Below are positions 1 to 7,782 of a stretch of 30,986 nucleotides of DNA, piece by piece; position 1 is the stretch's first letter, and the number at the start of each line of letters is the position of its first letter. The position numbers and the translations under genes were made by a program. The notes beneath the pieces are model-generated. The model was not told the origin of the DNA and did not search any database. It worked only from the letters and a program-made list of their open reading frames with translations. The DNA comes from JAHEYG01 sp040403535 (lineage in GTDB: Bacteria; Bacteroidota; Bacteroidia; B-17B0; Aurantibacillaceae): positions 1 through 30,986 of the forward strand of contig JBBAKL010000036.1 of NCBI GenBank assembly GCA_040403535.1, written 5' to 3'.

Positions 1-1358
1 CCATCTCCCAAGACAGCAACTACCTGTTGCTCGGGCATAGCAATTTTGGCGCCAATTGCAGCAGGTAATCCAAATCCCATTGTGCCCAATCCGCCTGATG
101 TAACAAACCTTCGTTTTCCTTCAAACTTATAATGACGTGAAGTAATCATTTGATGTTGGCCAACATCGGTTACTACTATGGCTTTGCCAAAAGTTAGTTC
201 TGAAAGTAAGTTAATTACTTCTGCCATTCTTAGTTTTTCAGATACTGGGGTAATAACGTTCTTAATTACTTTGTTGTATTCTACTGTATCGCACACAGAA
301 AATTTCTTCAGCCAGTTTTCATGACTATTAGCATTAATTTTAGGTAAGAGTAATTGAAGCGTTTCTTTTGCATCGCCAATTACTGCAACGTCTACGGGTA
401 TGATTTTGTTGATTTCTGAAGCGTCAATATCAAAATGAATAATTTTAGCTTGCTTAGCATATTTGTCAACATTGCCGGTAACGCGATCGTCAAAGCGCAT
501 TCCAATAGCAATAAGTAAGTCACATTCGTTGGTTAAAACATTTGGACCATAATTTCCGTGCATACCCAGGTAACCAATATAAAGCGGATTACTTTGCGGA
601 AATGCCGATAAGCCTAGTAACGTGCAAGCAACAGGAATCTGTGCTTTTTCCGCAAGCAGCAGTAATTCATTTTCTGCACCGGAGAGACTAACTCCTTGTC
701 CGCATAATATTAATGGACGCTCGGCTTTATTAATAAGTTCTGCAGCTTCATCAAGTTTTTTAGTGTTTGGTTTAGGAAATGGAAAATAGCTCCGGATGTT
801 TTCGCAATGAGAATAAGTATAAACCGTCTTACCGAGTTGGGCATCCTTTGTTATATCTACCAACACGGGTCCCGGTCTTCCGGATTGTGCAATGTAAAAT
901 GCTTTTGCAAGGGCAGGAGCAATATCTTCGGCGCGGGTTACCTGTATATTCCATTTTGTTACGGGCATTGAAATACCAACAACATCTGTTTCCTGAAAAG
1001 CGTCACTGCCTAATAAATGCGAATTAACTTGTCCGGTAATACATACCAAAGGAGTTGAATCAATTTGCGCATCTGCTATGCCTGTAATTAAGTTTGTTGC
1101 GCCAGGTCCGGAAGTGGCAAATACCACACCGGTTTTTCCGGAGACTCTGGCAAAACCTTGAGCAGCGTGTATGGCACCCTGTTCATGCCTTACAAGAATA
1201 TGATGAAGTATATCCTGGTAGTCATATAACGAATCATAAACAGGCATTATGGCTCCACCCGGATATCCAAAAACGGTGTCTACTCCCTCATCTAATAATG
1301 AAAGTATAACGGTTTCCGAACCACTCACACTGCAATTGTATTTATTATGTTTTTGCAT
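1..1358 (-). CDS. ilvB: Acetolactate synthase large subunit (partial, C-terminus beyond window)
   Basis: The encoded enzyme joins two pyruvates, or pyruvate and 2-oxobutyrate, to make acetolactate or acetohydroxybutyrate. This is the first shared step of Val/Leu/Ile synthesis and uses thiamine diphosphate. About 452 residues are visible of a usual 560-590. Seen directly: FGYPGGAIMPVYD at residues 30-42, the catalytic glutamate in RHEQGA (E59), the SGPGATN loop, and a last visible GDG, the start of the GDG...NN thiamine-diphosphate/Mg motif, which is cut by the window edge. The ATG at 1358 lies 4 bases after the ilvD stop, so it is probably co-transcribed with ilvE-ilvD and under the same attenuator. 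The regulatory subunit ilvN and ilvC would be expected just outside the window (inference). The family call is secure. Distinguishing a biosynthetic from a catabolic enzyme rests on the operon context. Confidence 0.96.
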   Translation of the reverse strand, partial: MQKHNKYNCSVSGSETVILSLLDEGVDTVFGYPGGAIMPVYDSLYDYQDILHHILVRHEQGAIHAAQGFARVSGKTGVVFATSGPGATNLITGIADAQIDSTPLVCITGQVNSHLLGSDAFQETDVVGISMPVTKWNIQVTRAEDIAPALAKAFYIAQSGRPGPVLVDITKDAQLGKTVYTYSHCENIRSYFPFPKPNTKKLDEAAELINKAERPLILCGQGVSLSGAENELLLLAEKAQIPVACTLLGLSAFPQSNPLYIGYLGMHGNYGPNVLTNECDLLIAIGMRFDDRVTGNVDKYAKQAKIIHFDIDASEINKIIPVDVAVIGDAKETLQLLLPKINANSHENWLKKFSVCDTVEYNKVIKNVITPVSEKLRMAEVINLLSELTFGKAIVVTDVGQHQMITSRHYKFEGKRRFVTSGGLGTMGFGLPAAIGAKIAMPEQQVVAVLGD

Positions 1359-1362
1359 ATTA

Positions 1363-3033
1363 TTAATCTGTTATACATCCTTTACTTGCCGAACCAACTT
1401 GTTTGGCATACTTGAACAAAACACCGGATTGAACTTTTAATTTTGGTTGTTTCCATTGAGAAAAACGCTCATTCAGTTCAGTGATATTTACATGTAAGTT
1501 TATGGCATTAAGATTGGCATCAATCGTTATTACATCATCTTTTTTAACCAAAGCAATTGGTCCGCCCTCGTATGCTTCCGGACAAACATGCCCTACAACA
1601 AAGCCGTGTGTTCCACCCGAAAAACGGCCGTCTGTAATCAAAGCAACACTGTTTCCTAATCCGGCACCAATTAATGCAGATGTTGGTTTTAACATTTCAG
1701 GCATGCCTGGACCGCCTTTTGGCCCTTCATTACGGATCACAACAACATGCCCTGGCTTTACATTGCCCTTACGTATACCTTCAATGCATTCAAATTCATT
1801 TTCAAAAACTATAGCCGGTCCCGTAAATTTATCCCCTTCTTTTCCGGTTATTTTGGCAACAGATCCTTCAGGGGCAAGATTTCCGTATAGAACCCGTAAA
1901 TGACCATTTGTCTTTATCGGATTTTCTAACGGATAAATCACATCTTGTTTTTCAGGTAATGCAGGTAGGCCGTTTAAATTTTCCGCAATGGTTTTACCTG
2001 TAACTGTTAAGCAATCGCCGTGCAGTAAATTTTTGCTAAGCAAGTATTTCATAACGGCCGGTACACCTCCAATTGCAAAAACATCTTCCATGAGATATTT
2101 TCCGCTGGGTTTTAGATCAGCCAAAACAGGTGTTTCTTCATTTATTCTGCTTACATCGGTTAAAGTAAAGTCGACATTCGCAGTTTTTGCCATTGCAAGA
2201 AGATGAAGTACTGCATTGGTCGATCCACCCAACACAACAACAACTGTTAAGGCATTTTCAAATGATTTCTTTGTGAGGATGTCGGAAGGTTTTATGTTTT
2301 TCTCTAAGAGTATTTTAATAAATTTTCCCGCTACTTCACATTCAGCTTTTTTCTCTTTGCTCATTGCAGGATTAGAAGAGCTGAAGGGCAAACTTAAACC
2401 TAGAGCTTCAATTGCTGCTGACATGGTGTTAGCCGTGTACATTCCACCACAAGCTCCGGCACCGGGACAAGCGTTTTTGATAATCCCTTTATAATCTTCA
2501 TCGTTCAGTTTACCCGCATATTTTTCACCCAATGCTTCGAATGCAGAAACAATATTCAGTTTTTTTCCTTTGTAGTTTCCTGATGCAATAGTTCCGCCAT
2601 ATACCATTAAGCTTGGACGGTTTAAACGGATCATGGCCATAGCCATTCCCGGCATGTTTTTATCACAGCCTGCTATCGTAATTAAACCATCATAATAGTG
2701 CGCTGCAGTTACAGCCTCAACTGAATCAGCAATTATTTCACGAGAAACTAAAGAATAACGCATTCCTTCTGTTCCGTTTGTAAGACCATCACTTATACCG
2801 ATAGTATTAAATTGCAAGCCAATCAAATTTTGATCTGCTACACCATTTTTTACAAACGTTGAAAGACCGTTTAAATGCATGTTGCAGGTATTTCCTTCAT
2901 ACCACGTAGAAGCAATTCCTACAAAAGGTTTGTTTAAATCATTTTCACTTAAACCTATTCCATAAAGCATGGCCTGCGAAGCTGGCTGAGAATCGTCTTG
3001 TGTTACGGTTTTGCTATATCGATTTAATTCCAT
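1363..3033 (-). CDS. ilvD: Dihydroxy-acid dehydratase
   Basis: The enzyme dehydrates 2,3-dihydroxy-isovalerate and 2,3-dihydroxy-3-methylvalerate to the 2-oxo acids, the third step of Val and Ile synthesis in the cytoplasm. The protein has 556 residues, the normal full length. The three iron-sulfur cysteines of the IlvD/Edd family are visible: C50 (GNTCNMH), C123 (GCDKNMPG) and C195 (CPGAGACGGMYTANTMS). The C-terminal signature ITDGRFSGGTHG is also present. The ATG at 3033 is 7 bases from the ilvE stop and the stop is 4 bases from the ilvB start, which indicates a tight operon. No damage is seen. Confidence 0.97.
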   Translation of the reverse strand: MELNRYSKTVTQDDSQPASQAMLYGIGLSENDLNKPFVGIASTWYEGNTCNMHLNGLSTFVKNGVADQNLIGLQFNTIGISDGLTNGTEGMRYSLVSREIIADSVEAVTAAHYYDGLITIAGCDKNMPGMAMAMIRLNRPSLMVYGGTIASGNYKGKKLNIVSAFEALGEKYAGKLNDEDYKGIIKNACPGAGACGGMYTANTMSAAIEALGLSLPFSSSNPAMSKEKKAECEVAGKFIKILLEKNIKPSDILTKKSFENALTVVVVLGGSTNAVLHLLAMAKTANVDFTLTDVSRINEETPVLADLKPSGKYLMEDVFAIGGVPAVMKYLLSKNLLHGDCLTVTGKTIAENLNGLPALPEKQDVIYPLENPIKTNGHLRVLYGNLAPEGSVAKITGKEGDKFTGPAIVFENEFECIEGIRKGNVKPGHVVVIRNEGPKGGPGMPEMLKPTSALIGAGLGNSVALITDGRFSGGTHGFVVGHVCPEAYEGGPIALVKKDDVITIDANLNAINLHVNITELNERFSQWKQPKLKVQSGVLFKYAKQVGSASKGCITD

Positions 3034-3040
3034 GATTGAT

Positions 3041-3931
3041 TTACACTAAAGAAAAATTGCCATATTCATTAAATGCCACACGTCTGGTATATTTAGCTTG
3101 TAATAAAGTGCCAAATGAATCTTCCCAATTAAGTTTGAAGGGAACATTGTCAAGAGAGGCTATTCCTGCTACTTCTGCCGCTGTTCCGGTAAAAAATGCA
3201 CTATCAGCTCCTTTAACATCTTCAGGTGTAAAATGCTTTTCAACCAGTTTTATCCCAAGTTCAGCACAGAGTTCAAATATTGTACTTCTTGTAATGCCCG
3301 GTAGTATGTTGCCAAGCGGCGGTGTATAGAGCACTTCTTTTTTTTCATAAAAGAAATTGGCACCTGGACCTTCGGCAACAAAACCATTTGCATCCAGTAA
3401 AAGTGCCTCATCAAAACCATTTTGTTTTGCTTCTGTTGTGGCTAAGATGGAATTTACATAATGGCCGGTAACTTTTGCGTCAACAAAGCACGACTTAGGG
3501 TTAGGGCGCTGAAAAGAGGAAGTCATAACGTTTAGAAGTTTATCGCCCAGATACCTGTCCCACTTCCATGCGCATAATAATAAATTAGATTTTTGGTTTG
3601 AAGTAAGACCCATGCTTAAGTCGGAGTAGACAAGCGGGCGTACATAAGCGTCTGATAAATTATTTTTTTCAAGTAGTAAATAAGTAAATTGTGTTAATTC
3701 CTGCACGCTGTAATTTAAATCCAGAAACATTTTCGAAGCAGAGTAATGCAAACGTTCAAAATGTTCTTTAGCTTTAAATATTCTTGTTCCATCAGGCGTA
3801 GAATATGATCTGATGCCTTCAAATGCCCCATTACCATAATGTAAAGTTTGTGTATAGGGATTTACGTTTACTTCAGAGGCTTTTAGCCATTCTCCGTTAT
3901 AAAACACAACGGTATCTTCATTATAATACAT
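3041..3931 (-). CDS. ilvE: Branched-chain amino acid aminotransferase
   Basis: This PLP enzyme of fold type IV transfers an amino group between glutamate and the branched-chain 2-oxo acids, the last step of Ile, Val and Leu synthesis. It has 296 residues, typical of class IV aminotransferases. Seen: the N-terminal HYGNGAFEGIRSY block (31-43), the PLP lysine K153 in DAKVTGHYVNS, and the GFVAEGPGANFF and LGNILPGITRSTI signatures. It is the first structural gene of the operon. Its ATG lies 22 bases after the T-run of the leader terminator (3954-3986), so its expression should depend on readthrough of that attenuator. D-amino acid or aminodeoxychorismate lyase relatives share the fold, but the ilv context supports a branched-chain enzyme. 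Confidence 0.95.
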   Translation of the reverse strand: MYYNEDTVVFYNGEWLKASEVNVNPYTQTLHYGNGAFEGIRSYSTPDGTRIFKAKEHFERLHYSASKMFLDLNYSVQELTQFTYLLLEKNNLSDAYVRPLVYSDLSMGLTSNQKSNLLLCAWKWDRYLGDKLLNVMTSSFQRPNPKSCFVDAKVTGHYVNSILATTEAKQNGFDEALLLDANGFVAEGPGANFFYEKKEVLYTPPLGNILPGITRSTIFELCAELGIKLVEKHFTPEDVKGADSAFFTGTAAEVAGIASLDNVPFKLNWEDSFGTLLQAKYTRRVAFNEYGNFSLV

Positions 3932-3953
3932 ATATTTCGTTTTTATAGGTTTT

Positions 3954-3986
3954 AAAATAAAAAAGCCTTTCTAGTGGGAAAGGCTT
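3954..3986 (-). terminator. Attenuator terminator of the ilv operon
   Basis: On the minus strand AAGCCTTTC (3986-3978) pairs with GAAAGGCTT (3971-3963) around a 6-base loop, followed by TTTTATTTT-type U-rich sequence. This is an intrinsic terminator between a leader ORF and ilvE. Its left arm contains CCTTTCC (3983-3977), which is exactly complementary to GGAAAGG (4013-4007) directly after the leader stop codon. The 7-bp alternative pairing would destroy the terminator. The structure is read from the sequence; the switching mechanism is inferred. Confidence 0.88.
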
Positions 3987-4006
3987 CAGTAAAAATTAAA
4001 ATTCTT

Positions 4007-4013
4007 CCTTTCC
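4007..4013 (-). promoter_or_regulatory. Antiterminator arm of the ilv attenuator
   Basis: GGAAAGG on the minus strand follows the TAA of the leader peptide with no gap and is perfectly complementary to 3983-3977 in the terminator's left arm. A ribosome that finishes the leader would cover this heptamer and let the terminator form. A ribosome stalled upstream on Ile or Thr codons would leave it free to pair and keep ilvE transcription open. The role is inferred from the pairing and position. Confidence 0.65.
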
Positions 4014-4061
4014 TTAGGTCTTAGGGTAAATAGTAATAATTATAATAGTTGCTGTTTTCAT
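4014..4061 (-). CDS. ilv leader peptide, Ile/Thr-rich (15 aa)
   Basis: The ORF reads MKTATIIIITIYPKT and then TAA. Five of its 15 codons are Ile (four in a row, then one more) and four are Thr. There is no Val and no Leu. It lies 13 bases after a TAnnTTTG promoter element and just before the terminator/antiterminator pair upstream of ilvE, which is the classic arrangement of a leader peptide that senses charged tRNA. Ile is the pathway end product and Thr is the precursor of the Ile branch, so both codon biases suit the operon. It is too short for routine gene callers. No function beyond translation control is expected. Confidence 0.85.
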   Translation of the reverse strand: MKTATIIIITIYPKT

Positions 4062-4074
4062 TTTATTTGCTGCA

Positions 4075-4082
4075 CAAAAGTA
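4075..4082 (-). promoter_or_regulatory. Promoter -7 element of the ilv leader
   Basis: TACTTTTG on the minus strand matches the Bacteroidota -7 consensus TAnnTTTG exactly. It lies 13 bases before the leader ATG, which gives a short 5' leader starting near 4068. No clear -33 TTTG was seen at the expected spacing. Confidence 0.6.
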
Positions 4083-4336
4083 GTGTGTATTAAAGCTATG
4101 TTTAGCGAAATATTTAAATAAATTAGTAAGTCAGAATCTATGTTTTAACAAAGGTCATTTTCCTTGAAAGAAAAGCGGATTTAATTCGTAAGGCAATGAA
4201 ACAAGATTGATGAATCTTAGTGACTTCGTTTACGTCCATTTCTATTAACTCATTATACGTATACAGTTCAGAATGGCGTAGGATTCTTCTTACTAGTTTA
4301 ATTTTAGAATAGTTATCTGCCTGTAAATTCAAAACT

Positions 4337-5833
4337 TTATTGCTTAAAATATTTTTGAACGAATTGTTTTTTGTTTATAGTAATCATGAAGAGGTAGATA
4401 CCGGAATCCATAAACGGCACAGAAACTTTTTCTAATACGTTTCCTTGTTCGTATTCTTTGCTGGCTTGCAGTACTTTTCTTCCTAACGGATCTATCACTT
4501 CTATTTGTAACAAACCACTGTCAAATCCATCAAACTTAATATAAGCTCCCTCACCAGAATCATCCGGAATTAATTGTACATTCTGCTCAGTATTGATATT
4601 ACATGGATATTCAATTACTGCTGGATTAAAAGCGTTTGTTCTTCCGTTCATGTCTACTTGTTTTAATTGGTAGTATACTACTCCGCTAACCGGATAATAA
4701 TCTGTAAAGGAATAATTACCATTAAAACCTTTATTTGCCAATAATTCTCCTATTGGTTGATAATGAAGAGCGTCAATTGATCTTTCAATAATGAATTTTT
4801 TATTGTTTATTTCTTGGCTGCAATGCCATTGTAATTTTATTTTGTCACTGTGGCAAGACGCATTAAAATAGGTAATACTTACAGGTAATACCAAGGGTGA
4901 TGTAAAACTTGCAGCCTCTAAAAAGACCGCGCTATCATAGGCCGCATCATTTACGTCAGTTATTATTAAACGAATGTGATACGTTGATCCGGGAATTAAA
5001 CCTGACTGGCTAGCAGTCAATACTTTTGTGTTTCCATTAAAATTAATACCGTTGATAATACCCTTAAATTCGGCTGTTGAAGTGTTTTGTACCCATGCAG
5101 GATTTACAGCCTGACAGTTAGCAGCAGAAGGTGAGCCTCCACTGGAGCCTACAGTTCCGTTGTTCACTGAATTAATTGATACTTCAGATCCATTTGCTAA
5201 ACGGGCAATGTTAACAGCACTATTTGAGTAGCCATTGGTTCCTGCAATTCCTGGGCCGCTTATCAAAAAGCCGAATTTATCGTTATAGCTTGAGCAATTA
5301 TAATTAATAAATCCTCCATTGTCACAATATTCTTCGGATCCAAAAACATATCGGAACGCAATGTTGGTATTATTAGTAACAAAATCAAATTCAAGAATAG
5401 CTACATTGTAATAGTTATAACCGCCTGAAAGGATATTTAAATCGTTAATTACAGTAGGGCATGTGCCTGTTTTTCTTACTTCGCCGGTAGTACAAGAGAC
5501 ATAACCGGTTGAAATTTGGCCTGTAGAGCCGGGATTGGTTGAAATAGGGTTTAAAGGAATATCAGTTGTGTTGCCTGTTGTTAGGATAATTCCTGAAGAA
5601 AACCCAAGATTTGTTGAAACGGTGCCGGCGGCTGTAAATGCGCCAATCTGATACTTAGAACTTTGGTTATATACGCCTTGAAATGACACATTGGATACTG
5701 TTACGCCGCCAATACTGGAAACAAGAGTGTTGGTTACAAGTTGCGCAGGCGTATTCCCTGAATTAATGATAGTTAATTGGGCATATGATAATATGCTGAT
5801 AAAACTAAAGAGTGAAAATAGGTACTTTTTCAT
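4337..5833 (-). CDS. Secreted choice-of-anchor-L domain protein with T9SS C-terminal sorting region
   Basis: This is a probable cell-surface or secreted protein of 498 residues with no known enzymatic role. A Sec signal peptide (MKKYLFSLFSFISILSYAQ) is followed by a region of about 30-310 with the layout of choice-of-anchor L domains: GGVTVSNVSF, GFSSGIILTTGN, LEFDFV, FRYVFGSEEY, KFGFLISGPG. A fibronectin-like stretch follows, and the C-terminal part of about 75 residues (LIPDDSG... to GIYLFMITINKKQFVQKYF) resembles type A T9SS sorting domains. I chose the ATG at 5833. A longer frame opens at 5863, but that start lies upstream of the -7 promoter element at 5848-5855 and lacks a signal peptide at its N-terminus. 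Export by T9SS agrees with the sprE/porW gene at 29225. Confidence 0.85.
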   Translation of the reverse strand: MKKYLFSLFSFISILSYAQLTIINSGNTPAQLVTNTLVSSIGGVTVSNVSFQGVYNQSSKYQIGAFTAAGTVSTNLGFSSGIILTTGNTTDIPLNPISTNPGSTGQISTGYVSCTTGEVRKTGTCPTVINDLNILSGGYNYYNVAILEFDFVTNNTNIAFRYVFGSEEYCDNGGFINYNCSSYNDKFGFLISGPGIAGTNGYSNSAVNIARLANGSEVSINSVNNGTVGSSGGSPSAANCQAVNPAWVQNTSTAEFKGIINGINFNGNTKVLTASQSGLIPGSTYHIRLIITDVNDAAYDSAVFLEAASFTSPLVLPVSITYFNASCHSDKIKLQWHCSQEINNKKFIIERSIDALHYQPIGELLANKGFNGNYSFTDYYPVSGVVYYQLKQVDMNGRTNAFNPAVIEYPCNINTEQNVQLIPDDSGEGAYIKFDGFDSGLLQIEVIDPLGRKVLQASKEYEQGNVLEKVSVPFMDSGIYLFMITINKKQFVQKYFKQ

Positions 5834-5847
5834 GCTATAATGACGTA

Positions 5848-5855
5848 CAAAATTA
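5848..5855 (-). promoter_or_regulatory. Promoter -7 element for the choice-of-anchor-L gene
   Basis: TAATTTTG on the minus strand fits TAnnTTTG exactly and lies 14 bases before the chosen ATG at 5833. It supports that start over the upstream in-frame ATG at 5863. Confidence 0.5.
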
Positions 5856-5915
5856 TCCCTCAAGAATAGGAGATTTAATAAAAAACCCTTAATTTTAGTA
5901 AGTCTGATAATCCAA

Positions 5916-7442
5916 ATGAAAAGGAACAGTAAAGCTTACACATTGATTAAAAACCTGACCATGTCAGAGAAAAGGTATTTCAAAATCTTTTCGGAAAGGC
6001 ACACTATTGGAGAGCAAAATAAGTATGTGGTTTTGTTTGATGTGTTGGATGTTTTGACTGAAGAAGATGATCAGGTTGTGAAAAAGGAATTAAGGAAGCA
6101 CAAAATCAAAACAGATTATTTATCGGCCGACAAAAATTATCTCTACCATCTTATTTTAAGAAGCCTCATTAATTTTCATGATGCTCGTACTTTTAATTTG
6201 CAGTTAAAAGAGTTGCTAATGTCGATTGAGATATTATTTCACAAAGGAATGTATTACGAATGTCTGAAATTAATTGAGTATACGGAAGAAATTGCTTCCG
6301 AATGCGAAAATTTTCAGTTGATGATAGATGTGCTAATGTGGAAGAAAAAGTGCAGTGGATATTCACTGGGTTTACAAAAGGCATCAGAAATCAATAAGGA
6401 AATAGATAGCTATCTGATTTTACTGAATAATTATAAGCGTTTAACTGATTTATACTACGAAAGCAATTTACTTCAAGCGAACTTCGAAAAATATTCAAAA
6501 AAGGAAATTATTAAGCAATTCGAATCTTTACTTGCCGTACAGGAGCTCAAGAATGAGAAAAATGCACTTTCCTTTACAGCAAAAATATTTTATCACCTTG
6601 TTCATTCTAATTATTATTTTGCCAAGGATGACAAAATAAATGAACTCAAGCATCTGCAAAGCCTTATTGATATTACAAAAACATCAACAACGTATGGCAA
6701 AGAGAATCCACTCGATTTTATTTCTCTTATCAACCGTTTGTTAGGTATTAAAAAATATTTTGACAAGAAATCATTTTTTGAAGATATTACTTATTTAAAT
6801 GAGTTTGGAAAAAATAATTTTATAAAGCAGGAAGTTATGCTAGAGAGGATATTTATTCATTCAACAACACATGAAATTGATTATTATCTTATTCACAGTG
6901 ATTATTCAGCAGCGTTAAATAAAATAAAGGAAGTGGAGAAACATATTGCGAAATACCAAATAGCAATAGAGCCTTACCATTATATTTATTATTATTATTT
7001 GCATGCTATTACTTTGATATTTTCGGACCAGTATAATAAGGCTTTAAAATACGTGAATCTGGCTTTAAATAACTTTAAAATGATGGACAGACCACAGGTT
7101 TACTTACGGATAGAGCTATTGAATGCATTAATTCATTATGAATTAAAAAATTATGCGCTGGTTAATTCGGTTGGCGGTAAAATTCTCAGACAAAACAAGA
7201 AAACATCTCACCTAATTAGCATTGAAGAATCTTTAATTAAGACCTTAATGAATTTATCATCATACACAGGGTTAAATATAAAAGCAGAGAAAAAGCAATT
7301 CACTGATTGGTTACAGGAAACAGAACAATTTAAAGAGAAGCATGGTTCAGCAGTAAATAGTTTAATAAACAATTATGTAAAGTGGGTGTCTTCAAAAATA
7401 AAACGACAAACAGTAACGGAATTATTCGGAAAAGTTAATTAA
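5916..7442 (+). CDS. TPR-like helical protein of unknown function
   Basis: I do not recognise a named function. The 508-residue protein has no signal peptide and no membrane segment. It is rich in Lys, Glu, Leu and Tyr and looks all-helical. The N-terminus (SKAYTLIKNLTMSEKRYFKIF) resembles the opening of a group of uncharacterised Bacteroidota proteins. The middle and C-terminal parts show helix pairs with a TPR-like pattern, for example YNKALKYVNLALNNF and ELLNALIHYELKNYALV. A cytoplasmic scaffold or regulator is possible, but nothing in the sequence shows a partner. It diverges from the secreted protein at 4337-5833 across 82 bases. Confidence 0.8.
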   Translation: MKRNSKAYTLIKNLTMSEKRYFKIFSERHTIGEQNKYVVLFDVLDVLTEEDDQVVKKELRKHKIKTDYLSADKNYLYHLILRSLINFHDARTFNLQLKELLMSIEILFHKGMYYECLKLIEYTEEIASECENFQLMIDVLMWKKKCSGYSLGLQKASEINKEIDSYLILLNNYKRLTDLYYESNLLQANFEKYSKKEIIKQFESLLAVQELKNEKNALSFTAKIFYHLVHSNYYFAKDDKINELKHLQSLIDITKTSTTYGKENPLDFISLINRLLGIKKYFDKKSFFEDITYLNEFGKNNFIKQEVMLERIFIHSTTHEIDYYLIHSDYSAALNKIKEVEKHIAKYQIAIEPYHYIYYYYLHAITLIFSDQYNKALKYVNLALNNFKMMDRPQVYLRIELLNALIHYELKNYALVNSVGGKILRQNKKTSHLISIEESLIKTLMNLSSYTGLNIKAEKKQFTDWLQETEQFKEKHGSAVNSLINNYVKWVSSKIKRQTVTELFGKVN

Positions 7443-7478
7443 CTAAAGTGGTATTGCAAGTAGATTCAAAAGATACAT

Positions 7479-7486
7479 TATCTTTA
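7479..7486 (+). promoter_or_regulatory. Possible promoter -7 element for the 87-aa gene
   Basis: TATCTTTA is one mismatch from TAnnTTTG. It has a TTG at 7454-7456, 22 bases upstream, and lies 32 bases before the ATG at 7519. Confidence 0.35.
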
Positions 7487-7518
7487 AAATTCATAAATCT
7501 ATTATAAAACAATAATCT

Positions 7519-7782
7519 ATGCGACTTCACGACTTAATTAATGAAATACATGAGCTTAGCACTAATACCCCTCGTAAGGCTGCTTTTGATATATATAACA
7601 TTTTAGAAAACAACAAAACGCTTTTCGCACCTGCTATGGATAGTGACGTGTTTCGCCAGATTTTGAATTCTTTTGAAAAAATGGCTTACGCAAACGCGAG
7701 CGAATTTAATTCCACAAGCTATAAAGATGATTTTCATAAAGCGTATAATTTATTGGCCTTTTACTTGGATAGAGTAATTTAG
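7519..7782 (+). CDS. Small hypothetical protein, 87 aa
   Basis: This is an unrecognised 87-residue soluble protein, probably all-helical (LHDLINEIHELS, AAFDIYNILENN, FRQILNSFEKMAYANA, FHKAYNLLAFYLDRVI). It has no signal peptide and no cysteines. It has its own possible promoter, so it need not depend on the upstream TPR-like gene. Its TAG stop (7780-7782) directly abuts the stop of the convergent hrpB gene with no base between, leaving no room for a separate terminator. The length, the sensible composition and the end that stops exactly at the neighbour's end support a real gene. Confidence 0.7.
   Translation: MRLHDLINEIHELSTNTPRKAAFDIYNILENNKTLFAPAMDSDVFRQILNSFEKMAYANASEFNSTSYKDDFHKAYNLLAFYLDRVI

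Noticed and set aside
779..1440. Three plus-strand frames over ilvB and the ilvD end
   Set aside because: They are antisense to a well-conserved enzyme gene and lack sensible composition.
4138..4332. 64-codon minus-strand frame directly after the choice-of-anchor-L gene
   Set aside because: It starts with TTG, has no internal ATG near its beginning, no recognisable motif, and lies in AT-rich spacer upstream of the ilv promoter. The chance of an accidental frame is high.
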